From an uncultured Bacteroidota bacterium (GTDB lineage Bacteria; Bacteroidota; Rhodothermia; Rhodothermales; UBA10348): a stretch of 7,176 nucleotides of DNA. This document shows positions 1 through 7,129 of this stretch, in pieces. The stretch is from contig CALBJU010000458.1 of NCBI GenBank assembly GCA_937893205.1, positions 1-7,176 of the forward strand. The letters run 5' to 3'. Each line of letters starts with the position of its first letter. The first letter of the stretch is position 1. Below the pieces are notes generated by a model. That model worked only from the letters and a program-made list of their open reading frames with translations. It had not been told where the DNA came from and made no database searches. The position numbers and the translations under genes are program-made.

Positions 1-2607
1 ATCAAAATCGTACAGCGTGCGATCCCGCGTAGCCTTGCCCATATGTGCACCCAGCTTGACTCGCTGGGCTTCGCCGCCCGAAAGCGTGTTCGATGGCTGT
101 CCCAGGCTCAGGTATCCCAATCCTATGTCACACAATACCTTAAGTTTTCGTACGAGGGACTTTTCTTCGGAGAAAAAGTCGACAGCATCTTCGATAGTCA
201 TATCCAGAACTTCGTCGATCGCCTTCCCCTGAAAGTGAATTTCGAGGACATCCTGCTTGTAGCGCTTACCCTTGCAGCCCTCACATTCCAGATACAGATC
301 CGCCAGAAACTGCATTTCAATTTTTACGACACCTTCGCCCTGACAAGTCTCACAACGACCGCCGGGTACGTTGAAGGAAAAGTACCCCGGCTTGTATCCG
401 CGAATGCGCGCCTGGTAGGTGGAGGCGAAGAGCCCGCGAATCGTGTCGAACGCCTTTATGTACGTCGCAGGATTTGATCTGGGCGATCGTCCGATCGGAG
501 ATTGGTCCACAATCTCAACGTGGTCGATCAACTGATGTCCCCGTATCGAGGTGTGTCGACCGACCTTGGCATCGCCCGAATGCGTTCCCTTGAGTTTGGA
601 CAGACCCAGACAGAGGGTATCTGTGACCAGCGTAGATTTTCCAGATCCGCTTACACCGGTCACGCAGACGATAACGCCGAGCGGAAAGGCAACGTCGATT
701 CTTTTTAGATTGTGCTGGCGGGCATTTTCGATGATGATGCGATTGCGCTCATCCGGCTTTCGCCGCGTTTTGGGTACCTCGATTCGTTTTGTCCCATTGA
801 GGTAGGCCCCGGTCAGCGAAGCCGGGTCCGCGAGGATTGCCTCTGTTGGTCCCCTTGCTACGATGTGGCCGCCGTGGCGTCCGGCACCAGGCCCGAGATC
901 CACGATATAGTCGGCCCGCTCCATCATTTTGGCCTCGTGTTCCACCACCAACACGGTATTCCCGATATCCCGGAGGTGCTCGAGAATACTGATGAGCCGA
1001 TCGGTGTCACGAGGGTGCAGGCCGATGGAAGGTTCGTCGAGGACATAGAGGCTTCCGACCAGTGATGAACCGAGTGAGGTGGCCAGATGAATGCGTTGAC
1101 TCTCCCCACCAGACAGGGTCTGGCTCAGACGATCAAGAGTCAGATACTCCAGGCCGACCTCGACGAGGTAGCGCAGCCGTCTTCTGATTTCTTTTACGAT
1201 GCGGCCCGCAATGGCTTCTTCGTGTTCGCTGAGACTCAGGTTATCGAAAAAAGTCCGAGCGTCGACGGTGGTCATCTCACTAAGCTGACCAATCGTATGT
1301 CCCGCGATCTGAACGTATCCCGATTCCTTGCGCAGTCGCGAACCGCCGCACTCCTCGCAGACGGAATAACCCCTGAACCGAGCGTGAAAGATGCGAAAGT
1401 GCATCTTGTAGTTATTTTTTTCCAGGTATCGAAACAGACCAAATATTCCAGAATAATCGGCCTTTCCTTCCCAGACCAGCTCCCGAGAAGAGGAGTCGAG
1501 CTGGTTGAACGGGATGTCAATGTTGATGCGCTCGTCGGCTGCGACCCGGATCAGAGCGCGGAAATACCTGCTCCATGACTCACCCCGAAACGGAGCGATG
1601 GCACCCTGCCGAATGGAAAGTTCAGGGTCCGGGATGACCAGGTCCGGATCGATTCCAGCCGTTCGACCGAATCCCTGGCACACCGGACAGGCTCCGACCG
1701 GCGAGTTGAACGAAAACAGGTGCGCAGTTGGCTCATCGAATCGCATGCCGTCTCGTTCGAAAAACTGTGAAAAGGCCTGGACCTCCGCTCTTCCCGAGAC
1801 CACGACAACACATCTTCCGCTCCCTTCCGTGAACGCCTGTTCTATGGAATCAGCCAGACGGGATTCAAGAGCTTCGTCGCCCGGTTTTGCAATGAGTCGG
1901 TCCACGAGCACAAGCAGTCGGGTGCGCGGAGTCTTGACTTTGTCTGGAGAGGTTTCGTTCAAGTCGATGATCGACTCTAGCCCACCTTTTTCGGCCTGCT
2001 TCTTTGTCGGCAACACGAGTAGCCTAAAAAAGCCGCGCTGCTGAAGCGCGTGCAGTTCCGTTTTCATGGACGCCTTTCGGTGGGTCGGAAAGGGAAAGCA
2101 GAGATAAAATCGCGTGCCGTCCGAGAGAGCGGCGAGTATTTTTTGTGCCGAAGAACGGGGAGAGTCCTTCGTGACCTGTTCACCAGAGATGGGTGAAATC
2201 GTCTTGCCGATGCGGGCGAACAGCAATCTCAGATGATCGTAGATCTCCGTTTGAGTCGCGACGGTAGAGCGAGGGTTTCGAGAAACGGTCTTCTGTTCGA
2301 TGGCGATGGCGGGAGCGAGACCGGAAATGAAGTCCACGTCGGGCTTGTCCATGCGCTCGAGAAATTGACGAGCATAGGCACTCAGGCTCTCGACGTAACG
2401 TCGCTGTCCTTCCGCATAGATTGTATCGAACGCCAGGGAGGACTTTCCAGACCCGGAAGGCCCCGTAAAGACAATCAGTTTGCCCCGTGGCAGGTCAAGA
2501 TCCACCCCTTTGAGATTGTGCTGGCGGGCACCCCGTATCGTGATGACGCGCTCCTTACTCTTGGGAGACGGCTTCCCTTTTTCGATAGATGTCTTTTTCG
2601 CTGCCAA
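1..2607 (-). CDS. uvrA: UvrA, excinuclease ABC subunit A (3' end cut by window edge)
   Basis: DNA-damage sensing ATPase of nucleotide excision repair; a cytoplasmic dimer that loads UvrB on lesions. 869 codons are present and the frame has no stop. Counting from the TTG at 2607: Walker A GPSGSGKS (49-56, Lys55), first zinc pair CPVC (307/310) with CEEC (417/420), signature LSGGESQR (498-505), Walker B LDEPS with Glu525, second Walker A GVSGSGKS (Lys657), C-terminal zinc module CETC (752/755) and CEGC (775/778), second signature LSGGEAQR (842-849). The window ends in LYDFD, just before the expected EPTTGLH, so about 80-90 residues are missing. There is no in-frame ATG near the N-terminus. TTG at 2607, with a weak GGA six bases upstream, gives a short Lys-rich lead-in before ITIRGARQHNL. 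GTG at 2688 is the alternative but has no visible ribosome site; the upstream stop is at 2698-2700. Family identity is near certain, the start is not. Confidence 0.97.
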   Translation of the reverse strand, partial: MAAKKTSIEKGKPSPKSKERVITIRGARQHNLKGVDLDLPRGKLIVFTGPSGSGKSSLAFDTIYAEGQRRYVESLSAYARQFLERMDKPDVDFISGLAPAIAIEQKTVSRNPRSTVATQTEIYDHLRLLFARIGKTISPISGEQVTKDSPRSSAQKILAALSDGTRFYLCFPFPTHRKASMKTELHALQQRGFFRLLVLPTKKQAEKGGLESIIDLNETSPDKVKTPRTRLLVLVDRLIAKPGDEALESRLADSIEQAFTEGSGRCVVVVSGRAEVQAFSQFFERDGMRFDEPTAHLFSFNSPVGACPVCQGFGRTAGIDPDLVIPDPELSIRQGAIAPFRGESWSRYFRALIRVAADERINIDIPFNQLDSSSRELVWEGKADYSGIFGLFRYLEKNNYKMHFRIFHARFRGYSVCEECGGSRLRKESGYVQIAGHTIGQLSEMTTVDARTFFDNLSLSEHEEAIAGRIVKEIRRRLRYLVEVGLEYLTLDRLSQTLSGGESQRIHLATSLGSSLVGSLYVLDEPSIGLHPRDTDRLISILEHLRDIGNTVLVVEHEAKMMERADYIVDLGPGAGRHGGHIVARGPTEAILADPASLTGAYLNGTKRIEVPKTRRKPDERNRIIIENARQHNLKRIDVAFPLGVIVCVTGVSGSGKSTLVTDTLCLGLSKLKGTHSGDAKVGRHTSIRGHQLIDHVEIVDQSPIGRSPRSNPATYIKAFDTIRGLFASTYQARIRGYKPGYFSFNVPGGRCETCQGEGVVKIEMQFLADLYLECEGCKGKRYKQDVLEIHFQGKAIDEVLDMTIEDAVDFFSEEKSLVRKLKVLCDIGLGYLSLGQPSNTLSGGEAQRVKLGAHMGKATRDRTLYDFD

Positions 2608-2721
2608 CGGATTTCCGACTTCATCTCTGACTAAAAGCGCCGCAGCAGAAGGCTCGGGTGGACGAGCGAACCCAAAGGCGCAAACCACAAGAACGCATCA
2701 GCGACTAATTGGATGCCTTCG

Positions 2722-2776
2722 AAGGAGGATAAATATCTTGTCACTGCAACCGGGGATGCCCAGGCGAGCGGGGTGA
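2722..2776 (+). promoter_or_regulatory. Strong Shine-Dalgarno with 12-codon mini-ORF (possible leader peptide)
   Basis: AAGGAGG at 2722-2728 is the best Shine-Dalgarno match seen in the window, yet it stands in front of no long gene. Nine bases downstream a TTG (2738) opens a 12-codon frame, MSLQPGMPRRAG, ending in TGA at 2774-2776, about 180 bases before the VWA-protein start. Its AAGG lies in the right arm of the palindrome CCTTCGAAGG (2716-2725), so the left arm could mask it. The peptide shows no run of one amino acid typical of attenuation. It may be a leader peptide or a chance purine run. Confidence 0.25.
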
Positions 2777-2791
2777 AAACCAGCCCAGGCG
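2758..2791 (+). repeat. Direct repeat GCCCAGGCG (2 copies, 25-base period) around a GAAA-loop hairpin
   Basis: GCCCAGGCG occurs exactly at 2758-2766 and 2783-2791. Between the copies, GGT-GAAA-ACC (2772-2781) can form a three-pair stem closed by a GNRA-type tetraloop. The pair could be a protein-binding site on DNA or part of a structured leader RNA with the larger helix just downstream. The repeat is seen directly; any function is inference. Confidence 0.4.
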
Positions 2792-2801
2792 CCGGAGGAG
2801 T

Positions 2802-2906
2802 CCCTCTTGCCCGGTGGGTAACAAACACGCGGCGGTCGACGTCAGAGAGGGTTGATTTTGCCCATTCACGGGGCGGAACAGGCGAATCATGCACCGGGTA
2901 GGAGGG
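2802..2906 (+). ncRNA. Candidate structured RNA: 15-bp long-range helix in the VWA-gene leader
   Basis: CCCTCTTGCCCGGTG (2802-2816) pairs with CACCGGGTAGGAGGG (2892-2906) over 15 contiguous positions: 13 Watson-Crick and two G-U pairs (2807-2901, 2809-2899). On the minus strand those two would be A-C mismatches, so the pairing favours a plus-strand transcript. Inside the 75-base loop, TTTTGCCC (2856-2863) pairs with GGGCGGAA (2871-2878) around a 7-base loop, again with two G-U pairs. CGCGGCG (2828-2834) is also complementary to CGCCGCG (2917-2923) outside the helix, a possible pseudoknot. The element ends about 50 bases before the VWA-protein start, so it could be a 5'-UTR regulator or an independent small RNA. 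I do not recognise a known family. Confidence 0.4.
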
Positions 2907-2956
2907 TGCGCACAAACGCCGCGCCCAACCATCCTGCTCTTCTTTACCCGGATCTT

Positions 2957-5080
2957 ATGACCTTTCTAAATCCGTTCATTCTGTTTGGGCTGGCGGCTGC
3001 AGCGATTCCCCTGATTATCCACCTCTTCAATTTCCGAAGACCCAAACGGGTGGATTTCAGCTCTCTCGCATTTCTGCACGAGTTGAAAAAGAGCACGATG
3101 CAACGCGTTCGCATCAAAGAGTGGCTGCTGCTTGCCCTTCGGACGCTTGCCATTGCCTGCCTGGTTCTGGCCTTCTCGAGGCCCACTCTTCGCGGATCTC
3201 TGGTAGGCAAACTCGGGGGAAGGGGCCGTACATCGACGGCGCTGGTGCTGGATAATTCAACCTCGATGATTCTTCGCGATGGCTCTGGATCCTATGTGGA
3301 TCAGGCGAAAACCATTGCATCGGGCTTGCTCGATGAGTTTCAGTCGGGTGATGAGATCATGCTCATTCCCAGTCCGAGCCTTCCTTCAACGACAGTTCCC
3401 CACCAAAATGCTCAATCCGCTTCTGATGCCCTGGCTGCCATCCAACTCCAGGACGGAGATGCGAAGCTGACCGATGCCATTCGGCTCGCCGCTTCGCGGC
3501 TCGCCGAAAGAGCCAATATCAATCTGGACCTATTTGTGGTCTCTGATTTTCAGAGCAGCACACTTTCGGACAGCTCGGCACTGGATGTGGGAGAAAATAT
3601 TCGAATCGTCCTTCTTCCGGTTGGTACCGACGGCCGTGGAAACCTGTCCGTGTCTGACGTGCGAGTCGTAAGTCAGATTATTACCGAGGGTCAACCGGTC
3701 CAGTTTGAAGCGCAGTTCACCAATTACGGATCCGAAGATGTCAGGGGCCTCGTGGCTTCCCTGTTCGTGGAGGGCGAGCGTATTGCCCAGGCAACCGTCG
3801 ATATTCAGGCATCTTCTACGGCCACGGCGCGATTTGTAGCGTCCCCTCGCCAGCGCGGGTGGCTCGCTGGGCATGTGGAGATCGACGACAATCAGTATTT
3901 ATTCGACAATAAACGCCAGTTCACTTTGCACGTACCCGAAGAGCGGCACATTCTCATCGTCACCGGCACGGGGGCTCGGGATGAATACGTTCGCCTGAGC
4001 CTGTCCAATGAGCTTGCCGGCGGTTCCATGCGATTTTCCGCCGATGAAATTCCAGAAACTGCCCTGGCTGGAACCATCCTGGGCTCCTACGACGCGGTAA
4101 TTTTGGCAGGTGTAAGAGATCTGTCCTCCGGCGAACGGGCCGCACTGGCAGAATACGTGAAAGGTGGTGGAGGACTCCTCGTCTTTTCGGGGGATAACCT
4201 GGTTCTCGGGGACTACAACGACTTGTTGGCGGACCTCGGCGCGGGCACTATCACCGGAATATCCGAAGGAAGCTCGGATGCAGAAATGGTTGGCACCTTT
4301 GAGGCGGTGGACACCGATCATCCACTGTTCGAGGGGATGTTTGAACCGGACCCGAACGGCAGGACGCCACAGCTCGAGCAGCCAGTGATCTTCAAGACGC
4401 TGGCTTATCAACCAGGTCGGGGGACGGAGCAGACCGTCATCTCACTGACGAGCGGCCATCCCTTTCTCCAGGAAATTCGATCAGGACAGGGATCGGTGCT
4501 TCTGTACTCGATCGAAGCCGGGGCCGTCTGGAGTGACTTTCCGGTACGCGGGCTCTTTATTCCAATGCTCTACCGCTCGCTCTACTATCTCTCCGCGACG
4601 GGGAGTGTCAGCGGCGATGAAATGATAGCGGGGTCTTCATTGCAACTCCGTCTTGCGGGGTTACAGGACGGAGCGTCCATTACCGTTCGCGACGAAACCG
4701 GCAGAGATTTTATTCCTGATCAGCGGAGGGTACTCGGCGGAGTTGTCATCAATCTGGCGGGACCGTTTTTTCTTCCTGGCACATTCGAAATCATTGCCTC
4801 TGGAAATACCATTCGACGCTTTGTGGTGCACCCCTCGCCCAACGAATCCGATCTCGCGTTGGCAGATCCGGCCGAGGTCGCAGAGCATCTATCCCTTCTG
4901 TCCGGCACGGAAGTGTCAGTGATGCATCTTTCACTGACAGGATCCGCCGCCCTGGAGGACCAGTTGAGGGCAGCCCGAACTGGCGTCGAACTCTGGAACG
5001 TCTTTTTAGGACTTGCGTTGGTATTTCTCGTCCTTGAAATGATAGTGAGCAAACACTTCCGGCCTGAAGCTGCGGCCTGA
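2957..5080 (+). CDS. Membrane-anchored BatA/VWA-domain protein with GATase1-like domain
   Basis: 707 residues from ATG 2957. The N-terminus MTFLNPFILFGLAAAAIP is the BatA-type double anchor: helix 1 at about 7-24, then RRPKRVDFSSLAFL, then helix 2 at about 56-75. A von Willebrand A domain follows (about 92-225) with an apparently complete metal site: D99-N-S101-T-S103, Thr172 and Asp197. Residues 226-330 resemble an Ig/CARDB-like domain ('FTNYGSEDVRGL'). From 331 there is a class I glutamine-amidotransferase-like fold (HILIVTG; YDAVILAG; GGGLLVFSGDN) with no cysteine nucleophile; the only cysteine is in helix 2, so it is probably a binding domain. A last helix at 677-697 anchors the C-terminus. 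Most of the protein should face the periplasm. The frame extends back to TTG 2852, but those 35 residues are not membrane-like and overlap the leader helix, so ATG 2957 is preferred. Ribosome site weak. First gene of a three-gene cluster; substrate unknown. Confidence 0.88.
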   Translation: MTFLNPFILFGLAAAAIPLIIHLFNFRRPKRVDFSSLAFLHELKKSTMQRVRIKEWLLLALRTLAIACLVLAFSRPTLRGSLVGKLGGRGRTSTALVLDNSTSMILRDGSGSYVDQAKTIASGLLDEFQSGDEIMLIPSPSLPSTTVPHQNAQSASDALAAIQLQDGDAKLTDAIRLAASRLAERANINLDLFVVSDFQSSTLSDSSALDVGENIRIVLLPVGTDGRGNLSVSDVRVVSQIITEGQPVQFEAQFTNYGSEDVRGLVASLFVEGERIAQATVDIQASSTATARFVASPRQRGWLAGHVEIDDNQYLFDNKRQFTLHVPEERHILIVTGTGARDEYVRLSLSNELAGGSMRFSADEIPETALAGTILGSYDAVILAGVRDLSSGERAALAEYVKGGGGLLVFSGDNLVLGDYNDLLADLGAGTITGISEGSSDAEMVGTFEAVDTDHPLFEGMFEPDPNGRTPQLEQPVIFKTLAYQPGRGTEQTVISLTSGHPFLQEIRSGQGSVLLYSIEAGAVWSDFPVRGLFIPMLYRSLYYLSATGSVSGDEMIAGSSLQLRLAGLQDGASITVRDETGRDFIPDQRRVLGGVVINLAGPFFLPGTFEIIASGNTIRRFVVHPSPNESDLALADPAEVAEHLSLLSGTEVSVMHLSLTGSAALEDQLRAARTGVELWNVFLGLALVFLVLEMIVSKHFRPEAAA

Positions 5081-5097
5081 GCCCGACAGGGTATATT

Positions 5098-5658
5098 TTG
5101 ATTAATACGCTTCATACCATTCTTGTGATTTCGTTCGTGGCCGTCACGGCGGTGTTGCTGTCCATGACACTGATGCAGCGGCTCCGGATTCGTGGTGTCT
5201 GCATGACATGGCGTTCAGGAAAGATCGGCAGCCTGCCCATCTGGCCCACGTTGTTTATGGGCATTGTGGCCGTGTTCTTGGTCTACGCGCAGAACACCAT
5301 CGAGAGCGTGAGCCTGACGGTTTTCATCGGCTATTTCGCAGGGGGAATGCTCTGGTTTCTCGCAGTGGCTCTGTCCTCGACAGTGATTGTGACCGAATAT
5401 GGATTGATTCCCGAAGCGGGCCGATCAGGCGAAGCGGTCGGGTGGCGACAGATATCGGATTATTTTGAGGTCCAGGAAGAGAAGCGCGTTCATTTCACCT
5501 TTCTATATCAGGACAATTTCGGAGAGCGAAAACGTCTTGATCTGGTGGTTCCGTTTCAGGAAGTGGATCGCTTCAGAAGCATCTTACGTGGTAAGCTGGA
5601 CAGTCAGTTCGAGGAAACCGTCGAGCGGGTAATGGCGCGAAGAGCACTCGAGAATTGA
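5098..5658 (+). CDS. Three-helix membrane protein of unknown function
   Basis: 186 residues; I do not recognise the family. Hydrophobic helices lie at about 5-26, 46-64 and 71-92. A soluble C-terminal half (about 93-186) follows, rich in predicted beta strands (TVIVTEYGLIP, VHFTFLYQD, RLDLVVPF) and ending in a charged helix (EVDRFRSILRGKL). This layout resembles small membrane proteins with a bacterial PH-like domain, but that is shape only. The start is TTG 5098, 17 bases after the preceding stop, with a weak CAGGG before it; the first ATG that could serve (5164) would delete helix 1. The stop TGA (5656-5658) overlaps the TTG start of hflX, so the two genes are probably translationally coupled. 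It may act as a membrane partner of its neighbours; that is inference. Confidence 0.8.
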   Translation: MINTLHTILVISFVAVTAVLLSMTLMQRLRIRGVCMTWRSGKIGSLPIWPTLFMGIVAVFLVYAQNTIESVSLTVFIGYFAGGMLWFLAVALSSTVIVTEYGLIPEAGRSGEAVGWRQISDYFEVQEEKRVHFTFLYQDNFGERKRLDLVVPFQEVDRFRSILRGKLDSQFEETVERVMARRALEN

Positions 5659-7040
5659 TCAGAGGTCGACGGCCTATCTCCGACAAAGAGCAGAAACATC
5701 ACAACACCAAAAAGGGTGATCGCGAGAAGGCGATCCTGGTAGGAGTTGTAACTCCGGGTGAGATTCGATTGGATGTGGATGATTCCCTCCAGGAACTGGC
5801 GCTGTTGGCAGAGACTGCCGGAGCAGAGGTTACAGATGTCATGTTGCCCTCTGTCCGAAAAATCAATGTGGCCACGTACGTGGGGAGCGGAAAGATCGCC
5901 GAGCTGACCGAGCTCGCCGCGGACAGGAAGGCGGATCTGATCATCTTCGATGACGACCTGAGTCCAATTCAGCTTCGGAATATAGAGCGCGAGGTCAGTT
6001 GCAAATTGCTTGATCGGTCGGCGCTCATTCTGGATATTTTTGTGAGACACGCGCGTTCAGCTACGGCTAAAACCCAGGTTGAGCTGGCGCAGCTCGAGTA
6101 TATGCGGACTCGATTGACCCGGCAGTGGACCCACCTGAGTCGTCAAAAAGGTGGAATCGGGATGCGCGGGCCGGGCGAAACACAGATTGAAACGGACCGC
6201 CGCATGATCGGCGCACGCATCTCAACGCTGAAGGAGCGACTGATCAAGATTGACCGTCAACGAAAGACCCAACGCAAGGGCCGCTCTCAGTATACCAGAG
6301 TTTCGTTTGTTGGCTATACCAATGCTGGAAAGTCGACGCTGATGAATGCCCTTGCTCAGACGAATCTCGTAGCTGAAAACCGTCTTTTTGCAACGCTGGA
6401 CGCCACCACACGGGTGGTCAACATCGCTCCGAACAAAGAGGTATTGCTCTCCGATACGGTGGGCTTTATTCGAAAGCTCCCTCACCGTTTGATCGAGAGC
6501 TTCAAGAGTACGCTCGATGAGGTTCGGGAAGCGGACGTTCTGCTGCATGTCATCGATGCGTCACATCGAAACTGGCGGGAGCAAAAAGAGGTGGTCATCG
6601 AGACCCTCAAGGAGCTGGGTGCACACGAAAATCCAGCGCTGATTATTTTCAATAAGATTGATGCGATCGCGGACACTGAGGAATTGCTTGGTCTGAAGGA
6701 CGATTTTCCGGACGCCGCGTTTGTGTCCGCACTCAGAGGCATTGGACTCACCGACCTGAAGCACAGATTGCTCCGCTTCATGGAAGCTGATTTCATTGAA
6801 GGGGACGTCCTTCTTCCGGTGACCGATCAAAAGGCCGTGGCGCATCTCAGACGCATCGGCGAAATTCTCTCTGAGGATTACACCTGGGCTCGAACTCCAT
6901 ACGAAGATGAAATTCATGCGGTCGTGCGTCTGCGATTTCGTGTCGCACCCAGATTCAAGGCAGACGTCGAACCGCTCGTAGCCCGCTATCGGGACTTTCA
7001 GGTCGTAGCGGACAATGAAATAAATCTGAACGGCGAGTAG
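5655..7040 (+). CDS. hflX: GTPase HflX
   Basis: 461 residues. HflX is a ribosome-associated GTPase that splits stalled or stress-damaged 70S ribosomes and binds the 50S subunit. The N-terminal domain (about 24-135) carries KAILVGV and YVGSGK-IAEL. A helical linker (about 136-210) holds the family hallmark GGIGMRGPGETQIETDRR (166-183). The G domain shows G1 GYTNAGKST (220-228), G2 around LFATLDATTR (244-253), G3 DTVGF (267-271), G4 NKID (333-336) and G5 SA (358-359); a C-terminal domain ends at 461. All nucleotide-binding motifs are intact and the length is normal. The start is TTG 5655, overlapping the upstream stop as TTGA; no in-frame ATG exists before residue 63, inside the conserved domain. 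The first 22 residues are basic and unconserved-looking. Last gene of the cluster, followed by a hairpin. Confidence 0.97.
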   Translation: MIRGRRPISDKEQKHHNTKKGDREKAILVGVVTPGEIRLDVDDSLQELALLAETAGAEVTDVMLPSVRKINVATYVGSGKIAELTELAADRKADLIIFDDDLSPIQLRNIEREVSCKLLDRSALILDIFVRHARSATAKTQVELAQLEYMRTRLTRQWTHLSRQKGGIGMRGPGETQIETDRRMIGARISTLKERLIKIDRQRKTQRKGRSQYTRVSFVGYTNAGKSTLMNALAQTNLVAENRLFATLDATTRVVNIAPNKEVLLSDTVGFIRKLPHRLIESFKSTLDEVREADVLLHVIDASHRNWREQKEVVIETLKELGAHENPALIIFNKIDAIADTEELLGLKDDFPDAAFVSALRGIGLTDLKHRLLRFMEADFIEGDVLLPVTDQKAVAHLRRIGEILSEDYTWARTPYEDEIHAVVRLRFRVAPRFKADVEPLVARYRDFQVVADNEINLNGE

Positions 7041-7069
7041 CCGGCGGTCAGCACAGCTTTTTTCCCGAG

Positions 7070-7096
7070 GAGGGGCGTCAGTATAAAACGCCCCTC
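7070..7096 (+). terminator. Hairpin downstream of hflX (terminator-like, no U tract)
   Basis: GAGGGGCGT (7070-7078) and ACGCCCCTC (7088-7096) form a perfect 9-bp, GC-rich stem with a 9-base loop, starting 30 bases after the hflX stop. Position and strength fit the end of the transcript, but the bases after the stem (AATAGGC) lack a T run; a T6 tract lies before the stem instead. It may stop or protect the 3' end without being a classical intrinsic terminator. Confidence 0.5.
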
Positions 7097-7129
7097 AATA
7101 GGCATCTATTGCCGTGATTTGTGGACAAA

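Larger units (their letters stand above)
2608..2956. other. Divergent intergenic region between uvrA and the VWA-protein operon
   Basis: About 350 bases without a convincing protein gene, holding the 5' ends of both divergent transcription units. Visible elements are a CCTTCGAAGG palindrome (2716-2725), a strong AAGGAGG (2722-2728), a 9-base direct repeat, and a long-range helix, each described separately. I found no clear LexA-type operator (no CTGT-N8-ACAG and no GAAC-N4-GTTC) for uvrA. A weak plus-strand promoter candidate, TTGG (2709-2712) with TATCTTG (2734-2740), vaguely resembles the Bacteroidota TTTG/TAnnTTTG pattern, but it is not strong enough to list on its own. If uvrA starts at the GTG at 2688, the first 81 bases are coding instead. 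Confidence 0.75.

Noticed and set aside
1..2607. uvrA as a broken gene, because the minus strand seems to hold only fragmentary reading frames
   Set aside because: Reading the minus strand codon by codon from 2697 to 1 gives no stop at all; the frame is merely cut by the window edge and every motif is in the same frame.
17..2634. Many plus-strand ORFs of 60-180 codons opposite uvrA
   Set aside because: They are antisense shadows of a fully conserved uvrA frame and their translations show no recognisable domain.
2779..2802. Resemblance to the SRP RNA core (ACCAG...CAGG..CCGGAGG)
   Set aside because: The conserved GGAA tetraloop and the AAGCAG side of the internal loop are missing; SRP RNA is too conserved for that.
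2768..2856. Cobalamin-riboswitch-like words (GGTGAAAACC; GTCAGAGAGG)
   Set aside because: The CCCGCnACTGT core and a proper B12 box are absent, and no cobalamin gene follows.
2713..2901. 62-codon ORF in the intergenic region
   Set aside because: No recognisable content; it runs through the structured element and the SD at 2722 lies inside it rather than before its ATG.
2852..2956. Upstream TTG start for the VWA protein (35 extra residues)
   Set aside because: The extension is polar, precedes a typical MTFLNP double-anchor start, and would overlap the leader helix.
3530..4411. Minus-strand ORFs of 114 and 170 codons inside the VWA gene
   Set aside because: Shadows of the plus-strand frame, with no domain or ribosome site.
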